From positions 2,418,001 to 2,482,000 of the forward strand of contig NZ_CP034142.1 of NCBI RefSeq assembly GCF_003994855.1: DNA of 64,000 bases, written 5' to 3'. This stretch comes from Marinobacter sp. NP-4(2019). Its GTDB lineage: Bacteria > Pseudomonadota > Gammaproteobacteria > Pseudomonadales > Oleiphilaceae. Within the stretch, counting starts at the first letter, position 1. Every line of letters begins with the position of its first letter. The position numbers were made by a program, and so were the translations under genes. Of this stretch, positions 10,382 through 19,936 are shown piece after piece. The notes under the pieces were generated by a model, which was not told where the DNA came from, did not search any database, and saw only the letters and a program-made list of their open reading frames with translations.

Positions 10382-11683
10382 TTACTCCACCTCCCGGAAT
10401 CGACGAATCTCCGCGACAGTGAAGAAGGATCCAAAGGCGATAATCAGGTCATCCGGGTTTGCACTCTCCAGTGCCGCCTGGAGCGCGCCGGATACAGTGG
10501 TGCACTCAATGATATCCAGCCCGGAACCGGCTGATGCAACCCGCTCTCCAAGCGCCTCAACTGGCAGACCACGAGGACAGTCCAGCCCGCCCAGATACCA
10601 TTGATCAACGACCGGCGACATGGCCTGAACAACTCCCTCAACATCCTTATCCGAAAGTGCGCCATAGACGGCGAGTAAACGCGCCGCCGGCGACTTCATG
10701 GATTCCAGGCGAGCCGCCAGCCAGCGGGCAGCATGGGGATTATGACCAACATCTGCGTAAACGGCGGGATGGCTGGCCAGCTTCTCGAAGCGCCCTGGAG
10801 CCCGGACCCGAGCAATCACCCCGGCTACAGAATCAAGCGGCCGATCCGGTTCGAGCTCCCGAAAGGCAGCCACCGCAGCAGCAACACTGTTTACCGGCAA
10901 CGGCACCGTGGGAAGCGATAGTGCGAGATCGCTACCCCTGAAACGAAGAACGACTTCGCTGCCAGTGTTGTCCACATAATAGGTTTCATCCAGGCGCTGC
11001 AGCGCCACACGCTGGGCCGCAACCTGCTGCAGGACCGACCGGGGTGGATCGATATCTGCATAGATTGCCGGTATCCCGGGTCTAAGGATGCCCGCTTTCT
11101 CGAAGCCTATAGTCTCCCGGTCATTGCCGAGGAATGCGACATGATCAATATCCACAGACGTGATGATCGCCAGGTCAGGGTCAAGTACGTTAACGGCATC
11201 CAACCGACCACCGAGCCCGACTTCCAGAATCCAGTCCTCGACCCCGGCCCGGGCCAGAAGCACAAACGCCGCCAGGGTGCCGGATTCGAAGTACGTCAGT
11301 GTGACGCTTTTACGGGCAGCCTCCACCTCAGCGAAGGCCGCAATCAATTCCTCATCCCCAATGTCTTTGCCATTTACCCGCACCCGCTCGTTATAACGCT
11401 GGAGATGCGGCGAGGTATAGGCTCCGGTCGTCCGGCCTGCGGCCAGCAACAAGGCCTCCAGGCAGGCCACTGCGCTGCCTTTTCCGTTAGTGCCGGCAAC
11501 GGTAATGATGCGTGCCTTCGGTTTGCGCGGGAAAAGCCGGCGCAGCACCATCAGCACACGATCGAGGCCGAGATCAATTTCCGCGGGGTGAATCGCTTCG
11601 AGGTAGGAAAGCCACTGATCCAGCGTGGCTCCGGCACCCGGGGATTCCGGGCGCCTGGAGAGGTGGTCAGCTTTCGGAGGCAT
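10382..11683 (-). CDS. folC: Bifunctional dihydrofolate synthase / folylpolyglutamate synthase
   Basis: Mur-ligase-like ATP enzyme that joins glutamate to dihydropteroate and then extends the polyglutamate tail of folates. It has 433 residues. The ATP loop is seen as VAGTNGKGSAVACLE (about 62-76), followed by the folate-binding strand TSPHLQRYNERVRV and the GLGGRLDAVNV segment typical of FolC. The ATG lies inside the last codons of accD (17-bp overlap), which suggests coupled translation. The accD-folC-dedD-cvpA-purF order is a well-conserved gammaproteobacterial run. Confidence 0.96.
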   Translation of the reverse strand: MPPKADHLSRRPESPGAGATLDQWLSYLEAIHPAEIDLGLDRVLMVLRRLFPRKPKARIITVAGTNGKGSAVACLEALLLAAGRTTGAYTSPHLQRYNERVRVNGKDIGDEELIAAFAEVEAARKSVTLTYFESGTLAAFVLLARAGVEDWILEVGLGGRLDAVNVLDPDLAIITSVDIDHVAFLGNDRETIGFEKAGILRPGIPAIYADIDPPRSVLQQVAAQRVALQRLDETYYVDNTGSEVVLRFRGSDLALSLPTVPLPVNSVAAAVAAFRELEPDRPLDSVAGVIARVRAPGRFEKLASHPAVYADVGHNPHAARWLAARLESMKSPAARLLAVYGALSDKDVEGVVQAMSPVVDQWYLGGLDCPRGLPVEALGERVASAGSGLDIIECTTVSGALQAALESANPDDLIIAFGSFFTVAEIRRFREVE

Positions 11684-12593
11684 CGGTTTCCGGTCTTTCA
11701 GTCACTTCAAACTCTATCGGAGCTTCCGTTGCCGGCTTATCCTGGCCGGTGAATTTCGCCAACACATGGGTGATACGCTCGCGCATCTGGTGGCGATGGA
11801 GAATCATGTCGATGGCACCATGCTCCAACAGGAACTCGCTGCGCTGGAAACCTTCCGGCAGTTTCTCACGAACAGTTTGCTCAATGACTCGCGGGCCGGC
11901 AAACCCGATCAGGGCGTTAGGCTCCGCAATATTAAGGTCACCCAGCATGGCCAGGCTTGCGGACACCCCACCGAACACTGGGTCGGTCATCACCGAAATA
12001 TAGGGAATGCCTTCCTGCTTCATGCGTTCCAGCACCGCCGCTGTTTTCGACATCTGCATCAGGGAAAGGATGGCTTCCTGCATGCGTGCCCCACCACTGG
12101 CGGAGAAACAGACCAGGGGAATACGTTCTTCAAGACAGACATTCGCCGCCTGCACGAACTTCTCACCCACAACCTGCCCCATGGAGCCACCAAGGAAGTT
12201 GAACTCAAAAGCACAGGCTACAAGAGGCAGGCCAAGGGTGCTGCCCTTCATGGCGACCAGCGCATCTTTCTCGCCCGTCGCCTTCTGAGCATGGGCAAGA
12301 CGATCCTTGTAGCGCTTGCTGTCCTTGAACTTGAGACGGTCCCAGGGTTCCAGCTCCGCTGCAATCTCTTCCCGGCCGTCCGCATCCAGGAATATATCCA
12401 GTCTGCGACGGGCATTCACCCTCAGGTGATGATTACACTTGGGGCAGACATCCAGATTCTTCTCAAGCTCAGGTTTGTAGAGGAAAGCGCCACATTTGGG
12501 ACACTTCTTCCACAACCCTTCAGGTACGCCTGTGCGCTGCTTGGATTCCGAGCGAATTTTGCTCGGCATGATTTTGTCCAGCCAGTTACTCAT
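11667..12593 (-). CDS. accD: Acetyl-CoA carboxylase carboxyltransferase subunit beta
   Basis: Beta subunit of the carboxyltransferase that moves the carboxyl group from biotin to acetyl-CoA, forming malonyl-CoA for fatty acid synthesis; it pairs with AccA. It has 308 residues. The N-terminal four-cysteine zinc ribbon is clear (CPKCGAF ... CPKCNHH, about residues 30-52), as is the crotonase-like core with LVCFSASGGARMQEA. The last 30 residues are a variable acidic tail. It lies 46 bp after trpA and overlaps folC by 17 bp. Confidence 0.97.
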   Translation of the reverse strand: MSNWLDKIMPSKIRSESKQRTGVPEGLWKKCPKCGAFLYKPELEKNLDVCPKCNHHLRVNARRRLDIFLDADGREEIAAELEPWDRLKFKDSKRYKDRLAHAQKATGEKDALVAMKGSTLGLPLVACAFEFNFLGGSMGQVVGEKFVQAANVCLEERIPLVCFSASGGARMQEAILSLMQMSKTAAVLERMKQEGIPYISVMTDPVFGGVSASLAMLGDLNIAEPNALIGFAGPRVIEQTVREKLPEGFQRSEFLLEHGAIDMILHRHQMRERITHVLAKFTGQDKPATEAPIEFEVTERPETDASES

Positions 12594-12639
12594 GTTCTCA
12601 TCCTGTCCTGTGATGCCTGCCCGCCCGGTTTCCTCAAAA

Positions 12640-13452
12640 TCAGGAAGCCAGACCGTCCAGTGCTTCTCGCATCGGGTGGAGCAGATCCGTCAACGCCCGT
12701 TTCAACTGATCGGAATCTGCCTGGTTTCGGGCTATTGTATCGACCAATACGCTGCCAACAATTACACCATCGGATACCCGACCAATTGCCGCTGCGGTTT
12801 CAGCATCACGAATACCAAAACCAACGCCGACTGGCAGTGCGGTGATGTCGTGGATATGAGCGACCCTGGAAGCCACTTCGTCCACGTCTATCTTGCCAGC
12901 ACCGGTAATCCCCTTGAATGAAACATAGTACACATACCCGGAGGAGTGCTCGCTGATTGAACGAATACGTTCATCCGTGGTGGTCGGAGCCAACAGAAAA
13001 ATGGCATCCAGGTTGCGGGCGGTAAACAACGGCGCAACGTCATCCGCCTCTTCCGGTGGAAGGTCCACCGTCAGGATGCCGTCTACCCCGGCGTCAGCTG
13101 CTGCATCCGCGAAGGCCTCGTACCCCATGGCCTCCATGGGATTCAGGTAGCCCATCAGCACCACCGGAGTGGTGTCATCAGTTTCCCTGAACTGCTTGAT
13201 CATAGCGATCACCTGGCGTAGCGAAGTACCGTGCTTCAGGGCCCGCTCGCAGGCCATTTGAATCACCGGACCGTCGGCCATGGGGTCAGAGAACGGCACA
13301 CCCAGCTCGATAATATCCGCGCCGGCCTCCACCAGGGTATGCATCAGACCCACGGTTTGATCCGGGTGCGGATCGCCCGCTGTGATGTAAGGGATCAGCG
13401 CCTTGCGTCCCTGCCCTTTCAGGGACTTGAGCACCCCTTCAATTCGACTCAT
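12640..13452 (-). CDS. trpA: Tryptophan synthase alpha subunit
   Basis: Cleaves indole-3-glycerol phosphate to indole, which is channelled to TrpB. It has 270 residues, the normal length. The TIM barrel begins SRIEGVLKSLKGQGRKALIPYITAGDP. The catalytic Glu is in DIIELGVPFSDPMADGP and the catalytic Asp in DGILTVDLPPEE. The phosphate-binding GVGFGIRD loop is present. It follows trpB by 40 bp. Confidence 0.97.
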   Translation of the reverse strand: MSRIEGVLKSLKGQGRKALIPYITAGDPHPDQTVGLMHTLVEAGADIIELGVPFSDPMADGPVIQMACERALKHGTSLRQVIAMIKQFRETDDTTPVVLMGYLNPMEAMGYEAFADAAADAGVDGILTVDLPPEEADDVAPLFTARNLDAIFLLAPTTTDERIRSISEHSSGYVYYVSFKGITGAGKIDVDEVASRVAHIHDITALPVGVGFGIRDAETAAAIGRVSDGVIVGSVLVDTIARNQADSDQLKRALTDLLHPMREALDGLAS

Positions 13453-13492
13453 GCCTGCTCCTGTCTCTTGTACACTGAGTGTTTACCAATGA

Positions 13493-14713
13493 TCAGACTT
13501 CAATACCATCCAATTGGGCAATGGTATGTATGTCCTTGTCGCCACGGCCAGAGACGTTAATCACGAGTACCTGATCCTTGTCCATGGTGGCCGCGAGTTT
13601 CACGCCGTAGGCCACGGCATGGGCAGATTCCAGTGCTGGCATAATGCCCTCAACCCGGGTCAGCTTACGGAACCCGTCAAGAGCTTCGTCATCAGTCACT
13701 GACACATACCGGGCGCGCCCGATGTCCTTCAACCAGCTGTGTTCGGGTCCAACGCCCGGGTAATCAAGGCCCGCACTTACAGAATGAGTACTGGCGATCT
13801 GGCCGTTGTCGTCTTCCATCAGATAGGTCCGGTTACCATGGAGCACACCCGGACGGCCCGCGCACAGTGGCGCCGCATGCTGGCCGGATTCGATACCCAG
13901 GCCACCGGCCTCTACCCCGTACATCTGCACGTTCTCATCCGTGAGGAACGGATAGAACATACCAATGGCGTTAGAGCCACCACCCACACACGCCACCAGA
14001 GCATCAGGCAGCTTACCGGCCTGATCAAGGGACTGCCGGCGGGTTTCCCGGCCAATCACCGACTGAAAATCCCTGACAAGCAACGGATAAGGGTGCGGGC
14101 CCGCGACCGTACCGATGATGTAGAAGGTTTCATCCACGTTGGACACCCAGTCACGCATGGCATCGTTCATGGCATCTTTCAGTGTCTTGGTGCCGCTTTC
14201 CACCGAATGGACCTCGGCACCCAGAAGCTTCATCCGATACACGTTCAGAGACTGGCGTTTGACGTCTTCCGAGCCCATGAATACATGGCACTCAAGCCCC
14301 AGGCGCGCGCAAACCGTGGCTGTCGCAACCCCGTGCTGACCGGCGCCGGTTTCGGCAATGACACGCTTCTTGCCCAGGAAACTGGCCAACAGAGCCTGGC
14401 CAATGGTGTTGTTAACTTTGTGGGCACCGGTGTGGTTCAGGTCTTCCCGCTTGAGCCAGATCTGGGCACCACCGGTCTCGCGGGTCAGGCGCTCTGCAAA
14501 ATACAGGGGGCTGGGACGGCCCACGTAGTTTGCCAGATCCTCATCAAAGGTTTTCTGAAACTCAGGATCCTTTTTCAGCCGCAGGTACTCTTTCTCCAGC
14601 GTCATCAGGGAATCCATCAGGGTTTCCGACACAAACCGTCCGCCGTAGGCACCGAAGTGACCCCGTGCATCCGGAAGTGCGCTCAGCATTTCTTCAGTCA
14701 GTTTCATCGACAC
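13493..14713 (-). CDS. trpB: Tryptophan synthase beta subunit
   Basis: PLP enzyme that condenses indole with serine to give tryptophan. It has 406 residues. The Schiff-base lysine is in REDLNHTGAHKVNN; the phosphate loop CVGGGSNAIGMF and the GAHKVN and ETGAGQHG segments are intact. The GTG at 14713 is used because an upstream GAGG is six bases away; an ATG two codons later is also possible. The start lies within the 3' end of trpF (20-bp overlap). In Pseudomonas trpBA sit apart with trpI, so the placement between trpF and accD resembles other gammaproteobacteria. Confidence 0.96.
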   Translation of the reverse strand: MSMKLTEEMLSALPDARGHFGAYGGRFVSETLMDSLMTLEKEYLRLKKDPEFQKTFDEDLANYVGRPSPLYFAERLTRETGGAQIWLKREDLNHTGAHKVNNTIGQALLASFLGKKRVIAETGAGQHGVATATVCARLGLECHVFMGSEDVKRQSLNVYRMKLLGAEVHSVESGTKTLKDAMNDAMRDWVSNVDETFYIIGTVAGPHPYPLLVRDFQSVIGRETRRQSLDQAGKLPDALVACVGGGSNAIGMFYPFLTDENVQMYGVEAGGLGIESGQHAAPLCAGRPGVLHGNRTYLMEDDNGQIASTHSVSAGLDYPGVGPEHSWLKDIGRARYVSVTDDEALDGFRKLTRVEGIMPALESAHAVAYGVKLAATMDKDQVLVINVSGRGDKDIHTIAQLDGIEV

Positions 14714-15323
14714 GGTGAACCTCGTTTATAAAGTCGGAAATTTTTGCGCTGTCTTTCACGCCCTTGCTGCTCTCCACACCCCCGCTGACATCCACAGCCC
14801 AGGGCCGTACCTGCTCTACGGCGCTGGCAACATTATCAGATGCCAGCCCGCCGGCCAATATCAAGGGCAGCGGGCGACTGGCCGGAATCAGTGACCAGTT
14901 GAAGCTCTTGCCAGTACCGCCATAACGCTCGGGGTCCCAGGCGTCAACCAACAATCCACTGGCACTCTGATAGCGCTCATACGCGGCCTCGATATCTCCC
15001 GGCTGACGAACGCGAACCGCCTTGATCCAACGCTTGCCAAAACTGGCACAAAACTCCGGGGACTCGTCACCATGGAACTGGAGAAGGTCGAGGGGCACGG
15101 TGTTCAGAACCTGCTCAACCCACTCCCGCTCCGGGTTCACAAACAACCCCACCGCCCCGACAAAGGCCGGCACAAACGACACCAGATCCTTCGCCAGGGC
15201 CGGACTTACAGACCGGGGGCTGGGCTCATAAAATACAAGACCCAGGGCATCCGCGCCCGCCCGGGCAGCAGCGCGAACGTCTTCGGGACGGGTTATGCCA
15301 CAGATTTTGACTCGGGTTCTCAT
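14694..15323 (-). CDS. trpF: Phosphoribosylanthranilate isomerase
   Basis: Isomerises N-(5'-phosphoribosyl)anthranilate in the tryptophan pathway. The ATG giving MRTRVKICGITRPED is chosen because it places the family opening VKICGIT at the N-terminus. The longer open frame upstream to 15458 overlaps truA and has no family similarity. This gives 209 residues, the normal size. The general base is the Cys in KICG; the general acid Asp lies in LLVDAWD. The phosphate loops LAGGLASDN and VDVSGGVESSKGVKD are present. It is 10 bp downstream of truA, as in Pseudomonas. Confidence 0.96.
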   Translation of the reverse strand: MRTRVKICGITRPEDVRAAARAGADALGLVFYEPSPRSVSPALAKDLVSFVPAFVGAVGLFVNPEREWVEQVLNTVPLDLLQFHGDESPEFCASFGKRWIKAVRVRQPGDIEAAYERYQSASGLLVDAWDPERYGGTGKSFNWSLIPASRPLPLILAGGLASDNVASAVEQVRPWAVDVSGGVESSKGVKDSAKISDFINEVHRVDETD

Positions 15324-15333
15324 AGGCCTTGGT

Positions 15334-16227
15334 TCAATTGGTTCGATGAGTCCACGTGGGTTGCCGTGGCCGGTTATCCCCGGATTCAAACCAGGGACGG
15401 AGAAAGCCGGGGCCACACAGTGCTGACGGTATCCCGAACCGCTCGGGGTACCCCACATCCACCAGGTAAAGCCCGAACGCAGGAGCGGTTACCCCGGCTA
15501 CCGTCCGGTCTCTGGCATCCAGTATCTCACGAATCCAGTCGACAGGTCGCTCCCCGATTCCAACTGCCATCAACGCCCCGGCCATGTTTCTGACCATATG
15601 GTGCAGAAACGCGTTGGCCTGAACATCTATTACGACAAACTCGCCTTTTCGGCTTACCTGGATGTGCTCCATGAAGCGATTAGGAGTGCGGGACTGACAT
15701 CCAGCCGCGCGAAACGAAGAAAAGTCGTGCTCACCCCGCAGGAACTGCGCCGCCTGGTTCATCCTGTCAGCATCCAGCGGCCGGAAGGTCCAACTGACCT
15801 GGCCCCGCTGAATACCGGGCCTGACCGGATGGTTATAAATCACATAGCGATACCGGCGATAGGTGGCGGAAAACCGGGCGTGAAAATCACCAACGCCGTT
15901 TCCCGCCCAATGCACGGCAATATCGTAAGGTAACGCCGTGTTTATGCCCATTACCCACGACCGCAGGTTGCGTACCGACCTGGTGTCAAAATGCGCGATC
16001 TGGTAGCTGGCATGGACACCGGCATCGGTTCGCCCGGCGCAAACCAGGTCCACCTCATGATCGGCGACTTTCGCCACTGCCCTCGCCAATTCAGCCTCGA
16101 CTGACCGCACACCGGATTTTTGCATCTGCCAGCCGTGGAAGGAGCGGCCGTCGTACTCAAAGGCCAGAACGACACGGCCATCGCCAATGGCATTTTCAGT
16201 GGTAAGTGCTTGCGGGTTCAGGAACAA
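15334..16227 (-). CDS. truA: tRNA pseudouridine(38-40) synthase
   Basis: Converts uridines 38-40 of the tRNA anticodon stem to pseudouridine. It has 297 residues. The catalytic Asp is in CAGRTDAGVHA, and the HDFSSFRAAGCQS and FLHHMVRNM segments are typical. The only start codon of the usual kinds before the conserved FEYDGRSFHGWQ is TTG at 16227; no strong ribosome site precedes it, so the first 15 residues are uncertain. The C-terminal 30 residues run past the usual end. It follows fimV after an intrinsic terminator, so it probably has its own promoter in 16228-16250 or relies on read-through. Confidence 0.94.
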   Translation of the reverse strand: MFLNPQALTTENAIGDGRVVLAFEYDGRSFHGWQMQKSGVRSVEAELARAVAKVADHEVDLVCAGRTDAGVHASYQIAHFDTRSVRNLRSWVMGINTALPYDIAVHWAGNGVGDFHARFSATYRRYRYVIYNHPVRPGIQRGQVSWTFRPLDADRMNQAAQFLRGEHDFSSFRAAGCQSRTPNRFMEHIQVSRKGEFVVIDVQANAFLHHMVRNMAGALMAVGIGERPVDWIREILDARDRTVAGVTAPAFGLYLVDVGYPERFGIPSALCGPGFLRPWFESGDNRPRQPTWTHRTN

Positions 16228-16250
16228 GTGACAATCCGACTAACCGGTCT

Positions 16251-16303
16251 AACAAAACAAAACGCCGACTTTAGCCGGGACACTGTCCCGGGAGCCGGCG
16301 TTC
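16251..16303 (-). terminator. Intrinsic terminator after fimV
   Basis: Read on the minus strand, AACGCCG pairs with CGGCGTT around an inner CCGGGACA/TGTCCCGG helix, followed by TTTTGTTTTG. It begins 29 bp beyond the fimV stop and separates fimV from truA. Confidence 0.75.
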
Positions 16304-16331
16304 TGCGTTCGATAACCCTGATTATAACGAA

Positions 16332-19300
16332 TCAGGACAGATTTTTAAGGAGATCCTGCGCCTCGGCCTTCTGATCATCATCGCCTTCCAGTGCCACTTC
16401 TTCGAGGATATCGCGGGCACCGTCCACATCTCCCATCTCGATATAGGCCCTGGCCAGATCAAGCTTGGTGGCTGCTTCATCGGTACCGGCAAGGAAATCA
16501 AAATCGTCATCGTCACCGAGATCGGACTCATCAATGTCGTCAACGGCTGATTTCCGGGCGCCTGAATCCAGAGAATCAGAGGCTACAGGTGGCTCCAGGT
16601 CAGTTTCGGATGAAGGTTCCTCCGGGGCGACTTTGTCAGCTTCGCCAAGGTCCGGCAACTCCTCTTCCTGACCTTCGAAGGCCTCAAGGCTTTCTTCAGC
16701 GGAGGCCTGCTCCTCCGGCGTCTCACCTTCCTTATCCATCAGCGAATCCTCCAGGTCAAGCTCCTCATCAAGCTCCGGGGTGGTCTCCTGGGGTTCCTCG
16801 GTATCCCCGGAATCCGCAAACTCTTCCATCAACGCCAGATCCTCATCGGAGACGTCCAGCTCCAGATCGTCCAGGGCTGATTCCTCACCGGTCAGGGACT
16901 CATCATCCTCGGACTCGCCAGCAACCTTATCAAGCTCTGCGTCCAGCTCATCCAGGAACGACTCGTCAAGGTCTCCAAGCCCCTCGCCTTCCTGGTCTGT
17001 CGTCTCTTTGCTCTCCTCAAAGGAGGGCAACTCCTCCTGCTCTGAAGAGTCATCCGCGGTGAGATCGGCATCAAGACTTTCAAAATCCTCCAGAGATAAC
17101 TCGTCGGACAAATCGTCGGAAGCGTCGGCGGACTCCTCAAGGTCAAAATCGAACGTCTCTTCCGACTCGCTACTCCCAGTCTCGGGAACTGCATCCTCGG
17201 CAGAATCTTCCAGACCAGACAGGTCGTATTCGATCATGCTATTGTCGGATTCAGCCTCGGCTTTTTTTTCTTCGTCCGACGACTCGGTTAATTCGAGGTC
17301 GGAGAAATCAACGTCCAGATCCTCAAACTCGTCCGCGGCTTGTTCCGGCTGACCGGATTCCGCCTGATCGCTGCGAGTTTCATCGGTCAACTCCGCATCG
17401 TCGTCCGCTGCCAGGGACTCTTCCACGCTTGCGTCCTCTTCCCGCCCAAAGGAGTCAGAGCGCAACTGGGATTCCAGATCATCGATGCTGGGCATCGCTT
17501 CCGCTTCTTCCAGCTTTTCACGCAGTGCAACGGCTTCCCTGGTAGCGCTGTCATCCTCAAGCGCCTCAACTTCCCGGAACTGCTTATCAAAGGAGTCCCG
17601 ATCCTGAGCGTCAGCATACACGCCCAGCAACATCAGCCTCAGATCGGTCCGGCTGGGTTCACGGGAAATGGCCGTTTCCAGTGTCTGGACAGCCTTATCT
17701 GTCTGGCCGTAGGCAAGGTAGGATTCTGCCTCCGTCATCGGGTCATCTGCGGATGCCCCGGCGGCATCTTCGTCTTCAAGGCTCAGATCAATCGAGTCAG
17801 CCTCCCCCTCTTCGCCGTTCAGCTGATCATAAAATGCTTTCTCGCGATTGGCGTTGCGACGGGCTAAAAGAAGCAGTAACAACAACAGCAGGATCAGACC
17901 GCCCCCGAGGGCAATTTGATACATCGTGTTATTGGTAATCGCATCAATGATATTCGCGGGAAAACCTTTGGCTGATTCTTGCGCCGGCGCAGCCGGTTGC
18001 CCGGCAGTTTCCTCGCCAGCATCTGGCTGAGAGCCCGATGGCTGCGTTTCGGTCTGCGGCGCTCCACCATCCACTGCAGGTGATGTTTCCTCGCCGGCCA
18101 TATCAGCTTCCTCGCTGGCGACCAAGTCCTCATCAGCAGTAGTCTCGCCATCGTCGGCGATAGCCATATCAGCAGCGGAATCGGCGGTTTCCTCTCCGGG
18201 CTCAGCCCCATCAGCATCGGTTGCGTCCCCGGCACTGGCGATCTCTTCAGCACTCTCACCAGTACCGGCTGTGGTACCTGGCTCACCACCTGCGACTTCC
18301 GGACCGCCCTCGCCCGGCTGCTCCGCGTCGTCCTGAGCGGAAGGCTGCTCAGCGGCTGCCATGGACTCGTCCTCCATGGCGTCATCTCCCGCCTCCTGCT
18401 CTGCAACCGGGGCGTCATCCTCGCCCCCCATCTGTTGCATGTCAGCGAGCTGACTGTTCTTCAATTCGAGCAACCGCTGCAGGGTTTCCACCTGATCCTG
18501 CAGGTCTTCAACGCGGCTGTTCAGCTCCTGATTCTCCCGACGGGCGCTTTCAAGTTCCTCCATGGCCACAGCGGACCCGGCATCAACACCACCGGCCGTC
18601 TGACCATCACCACCAGCGGAACCACCTTCCTCGCTATCGCGGCTGCCGGAGTCATCGGCTGCAATCAGGCGGAGTTCATCACCGCCAGCACTTTCAGGAC
18701 CTGACACTTCTGCGTCAGGAGCACGCGGCTCGGTCGCATCAACGGTTCGGGTGGGACTGGAAAATTCGTTGTTCTGGACCGCGACCTGGCGATTGGCCTC
18801 GGCACGACTGCGACTCTGGATCTGATCCCGATCCGGAATTCTGAGGACTTCACCACGCTTGAGACGGTTAATGTTGTCGCCAATAAAAGCATCGGGATTG
18901 AGATCCTGAATGGCGAGCATGACCTGCTGCATGGATACGCCGTCATCCGGACGGACACGTTCTGCGATTTTCCAGAGCGTATCGGACGAGTTGGTAGGCC
19001 CGAGGGTACGAGGGCTGCCCGCAGTTCGCTGGGTTACACGGCCGGCGGCTCCCTGTTCGGTACTTGGCGCTGTCCGGGGACTGGTTGTGTCGGGCGTCGA
19101 TGTCTGGCTAGTGGACGGGGCAGCAACCTGCTCCTGAATTCCCGACTCTTCAGCGTACACAGGTGGATCTACCAGCACCGAGTACTCGCGCATCAGGCGA
19201 CCGCTTGGCCAGGTCACTTCCAGCAGGAAATTAAGATACGGCTCCCGGAGAGGCTCCCTGGAGGACACATTAACGATCAGGCTGCCGTCGCTGCCGGTCG

Positions 19301-19553
19301 TGACCTCAAACTGAAGTTTGGTAAGGAAATGGTTCCGATCAATACCCACTCTCTGGTAATCGTTTTCAGAGGCGATATTGACGAACACATCGTCAGGATC
19401 AACTCCCTGGCTTTTACGCAGATTGATATCCGCGTCCAGAGGCTCATTGAGATAGGACTGCAGTTCAATTTCACCCAGCCCCAGGGCCTGTGCGACACCG
19501 GAACCGAGCCCTCCCGCCAGAGCCAGGGCAACCGCAAGCTTGCGTACCTTCAT
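16332..19553 (-). CDS. fimV: FimV/HubP family polar landmark protein
   Basis: Inner-membrane protein that binds peptidoglycan and organises the cell pole. It is needed for type IV pilus assembly and, through cAMP, twitching. It has 1073 residues. Residues 1-24 are a signal peptide. The N-terminal FimV domain (to about 130) is followed by a LysM domain (about 188-242), a coiled coil (about 332-372) and an acidic low-complexity stretch. The transmembrane helix is at about 544-566. A TPR-like repeat lies near 615-670, then a very long Asp/Glu/Ser tail, and the conserved C-terminal FimV motif (FDFLAGTDEAATKLDLARAY). The acidic tail is extreme but usual for the family. Confidence 0.95.
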   Translation of the reverse strand: MKVRKLAVALALAGGLGSGVAQALGLGEIELQSYLNEPLDADINLRKSQGVDPDDVFVNIASENDYQRVGIDRNHFLTKLQFEVTTGSDGSLIVNVSSREPLREPYLNFLLEVTWPSGRLMREYSVLVDPPVYAEESGIQEQVAAPSTSQTSTPDTTSPRTAPSTEQGAAGRVTQRTAGSPRTLGPTNSSDTLWKIAERVRPDDGVSMQQVMLAIQDLNPDAFIGDNINRLKRGEVLRIPDRDQIQSRSRAEANRQVAVQNNEFSSPTRTVDATEPRAPDAEVSGPESAGGDELRLIAADDSGSRDSEEGGSAGGDGQTAGGVDAGSAVAMEELESARRENQELNSRVEDLQDQVETLQRLLELKNSQLADMQQMGGEDDAPVAEQEAGDDAMEDESMAAAEQPSAQDDAEQPGEGGPEVAGGEPGTTAGTGESAEEIASAGDATDADGAEPGEETADSAADMAIADDGETTADEDLVASEEADMAGEETSPAVDGGAPQTETQPSGSQPDAGEETAGQPAAPAQESAKGFPANIIDAITNNTMYQIALGGGLILLLLLLLLLARRNANREKAFYDQLNGEEGEADSIDLSLEDEDAAGASADDPMTEAESYLAYGQTDKAVQTLETAISREPSRTDLRLMLLGVYADAQDRDSFDKQFREVEALEDDSATREAVALREKLEEAEAMPSIDDLESQLRSDSFGREEDASVEESLAADDDAELTDETRSDQAESGQPEQAADEFEDLDVDFSDLELTESSDEEKKAEAESDNSMIEYDLSGLEDSAEDAVPETGSSESEETFDFDLEESADASDDLSDELSLEDFESLDADLTADDSSEQEELPSFEESKETTDQEGEGLGDLDESFLDELDAELDKVAGESEDDESLTGEESALDDLELDVSDEDLALMEEFADSGDTEEPQETTPELDEELDLEDSLMDKEGETPEEQASAEESLEAFEGQEEELPDLGEADKVAPEEPSSETDLEPPVASDSLDSGARKSAVDDIDESDLGDDDDFDFLAGTDEAATKLDLARAYIEMGDVDGARDILEEVALEGDDDQKAEAQDLLKNLS

Positions 19554-19676
19554 GCTTTTTCCTTACCAGTCTCCGTTATTCGTTACTGCTTTCTCAAACA
19601 GAATCGGATGAGGTTGGATGACTTCCGTCTGGTTTTCTATAGTTGTTGTGTAATTTTTTTAATTTTCAGTGGGCCA

Positions 19677-19705
19677 AGTATTGTTGATAAAGCCCGTTTT
19701 ATCAA
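19677..19705 (-). promoter_or_regulatory. Possible fimV promoter with overlapping inverted repeat
   Basis: On the minus strand TTGATA (19700-19705) and AATACT (19677-19682) are 17 bp apart, a fair sigma-70 match, giving a leader of about 115 bases before fimV. An 8-bp inverted repeat (TTGATAAA/TTTATCAA) overlaps the -35 box and spacer and could be an operator. The rest of the 383-bp gap (19554-19936) is AT-rich and holds two more small inverted repeats near 19715-19790 and the asd terminator. No gene is seen in it. Confidence 0.35.
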
Positions 19706-19837
19706 TCAATCAGCATCAGTCGTTGTACCATTTTTTTATAAAAGGTACGGAACTTACTGTTACCGAACGATGATCGGCTTTGCCGGTACGGAAAAGAGTA
19801 GCCTAACCCAAGTATTAACACCTACAAATCCGCTCTT

Positions 19838-19880
19838 GAAAAATAACAGGGGCGGAGACTGATTTCAGCCTCCGCCCCTG
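19838..19880 (-). terminator. Intrinsic terminator after asd
   Basis: A 11-12 bp GC-rich stem (CAGGGGCGGAG with CTCCGCCCCTG, 19847-19880) is followed on the minus strand by TTATTTTTC. It lies 57 bp beyond the asd stop and closes the leu-asd transcript. Confidence 0.85.
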
Positions 19881-19936
19881 ACCGGTTCTCTGAAACCGGA
19901 CACAGTTGGCATTTAATACCAACTGTTACACAGCCT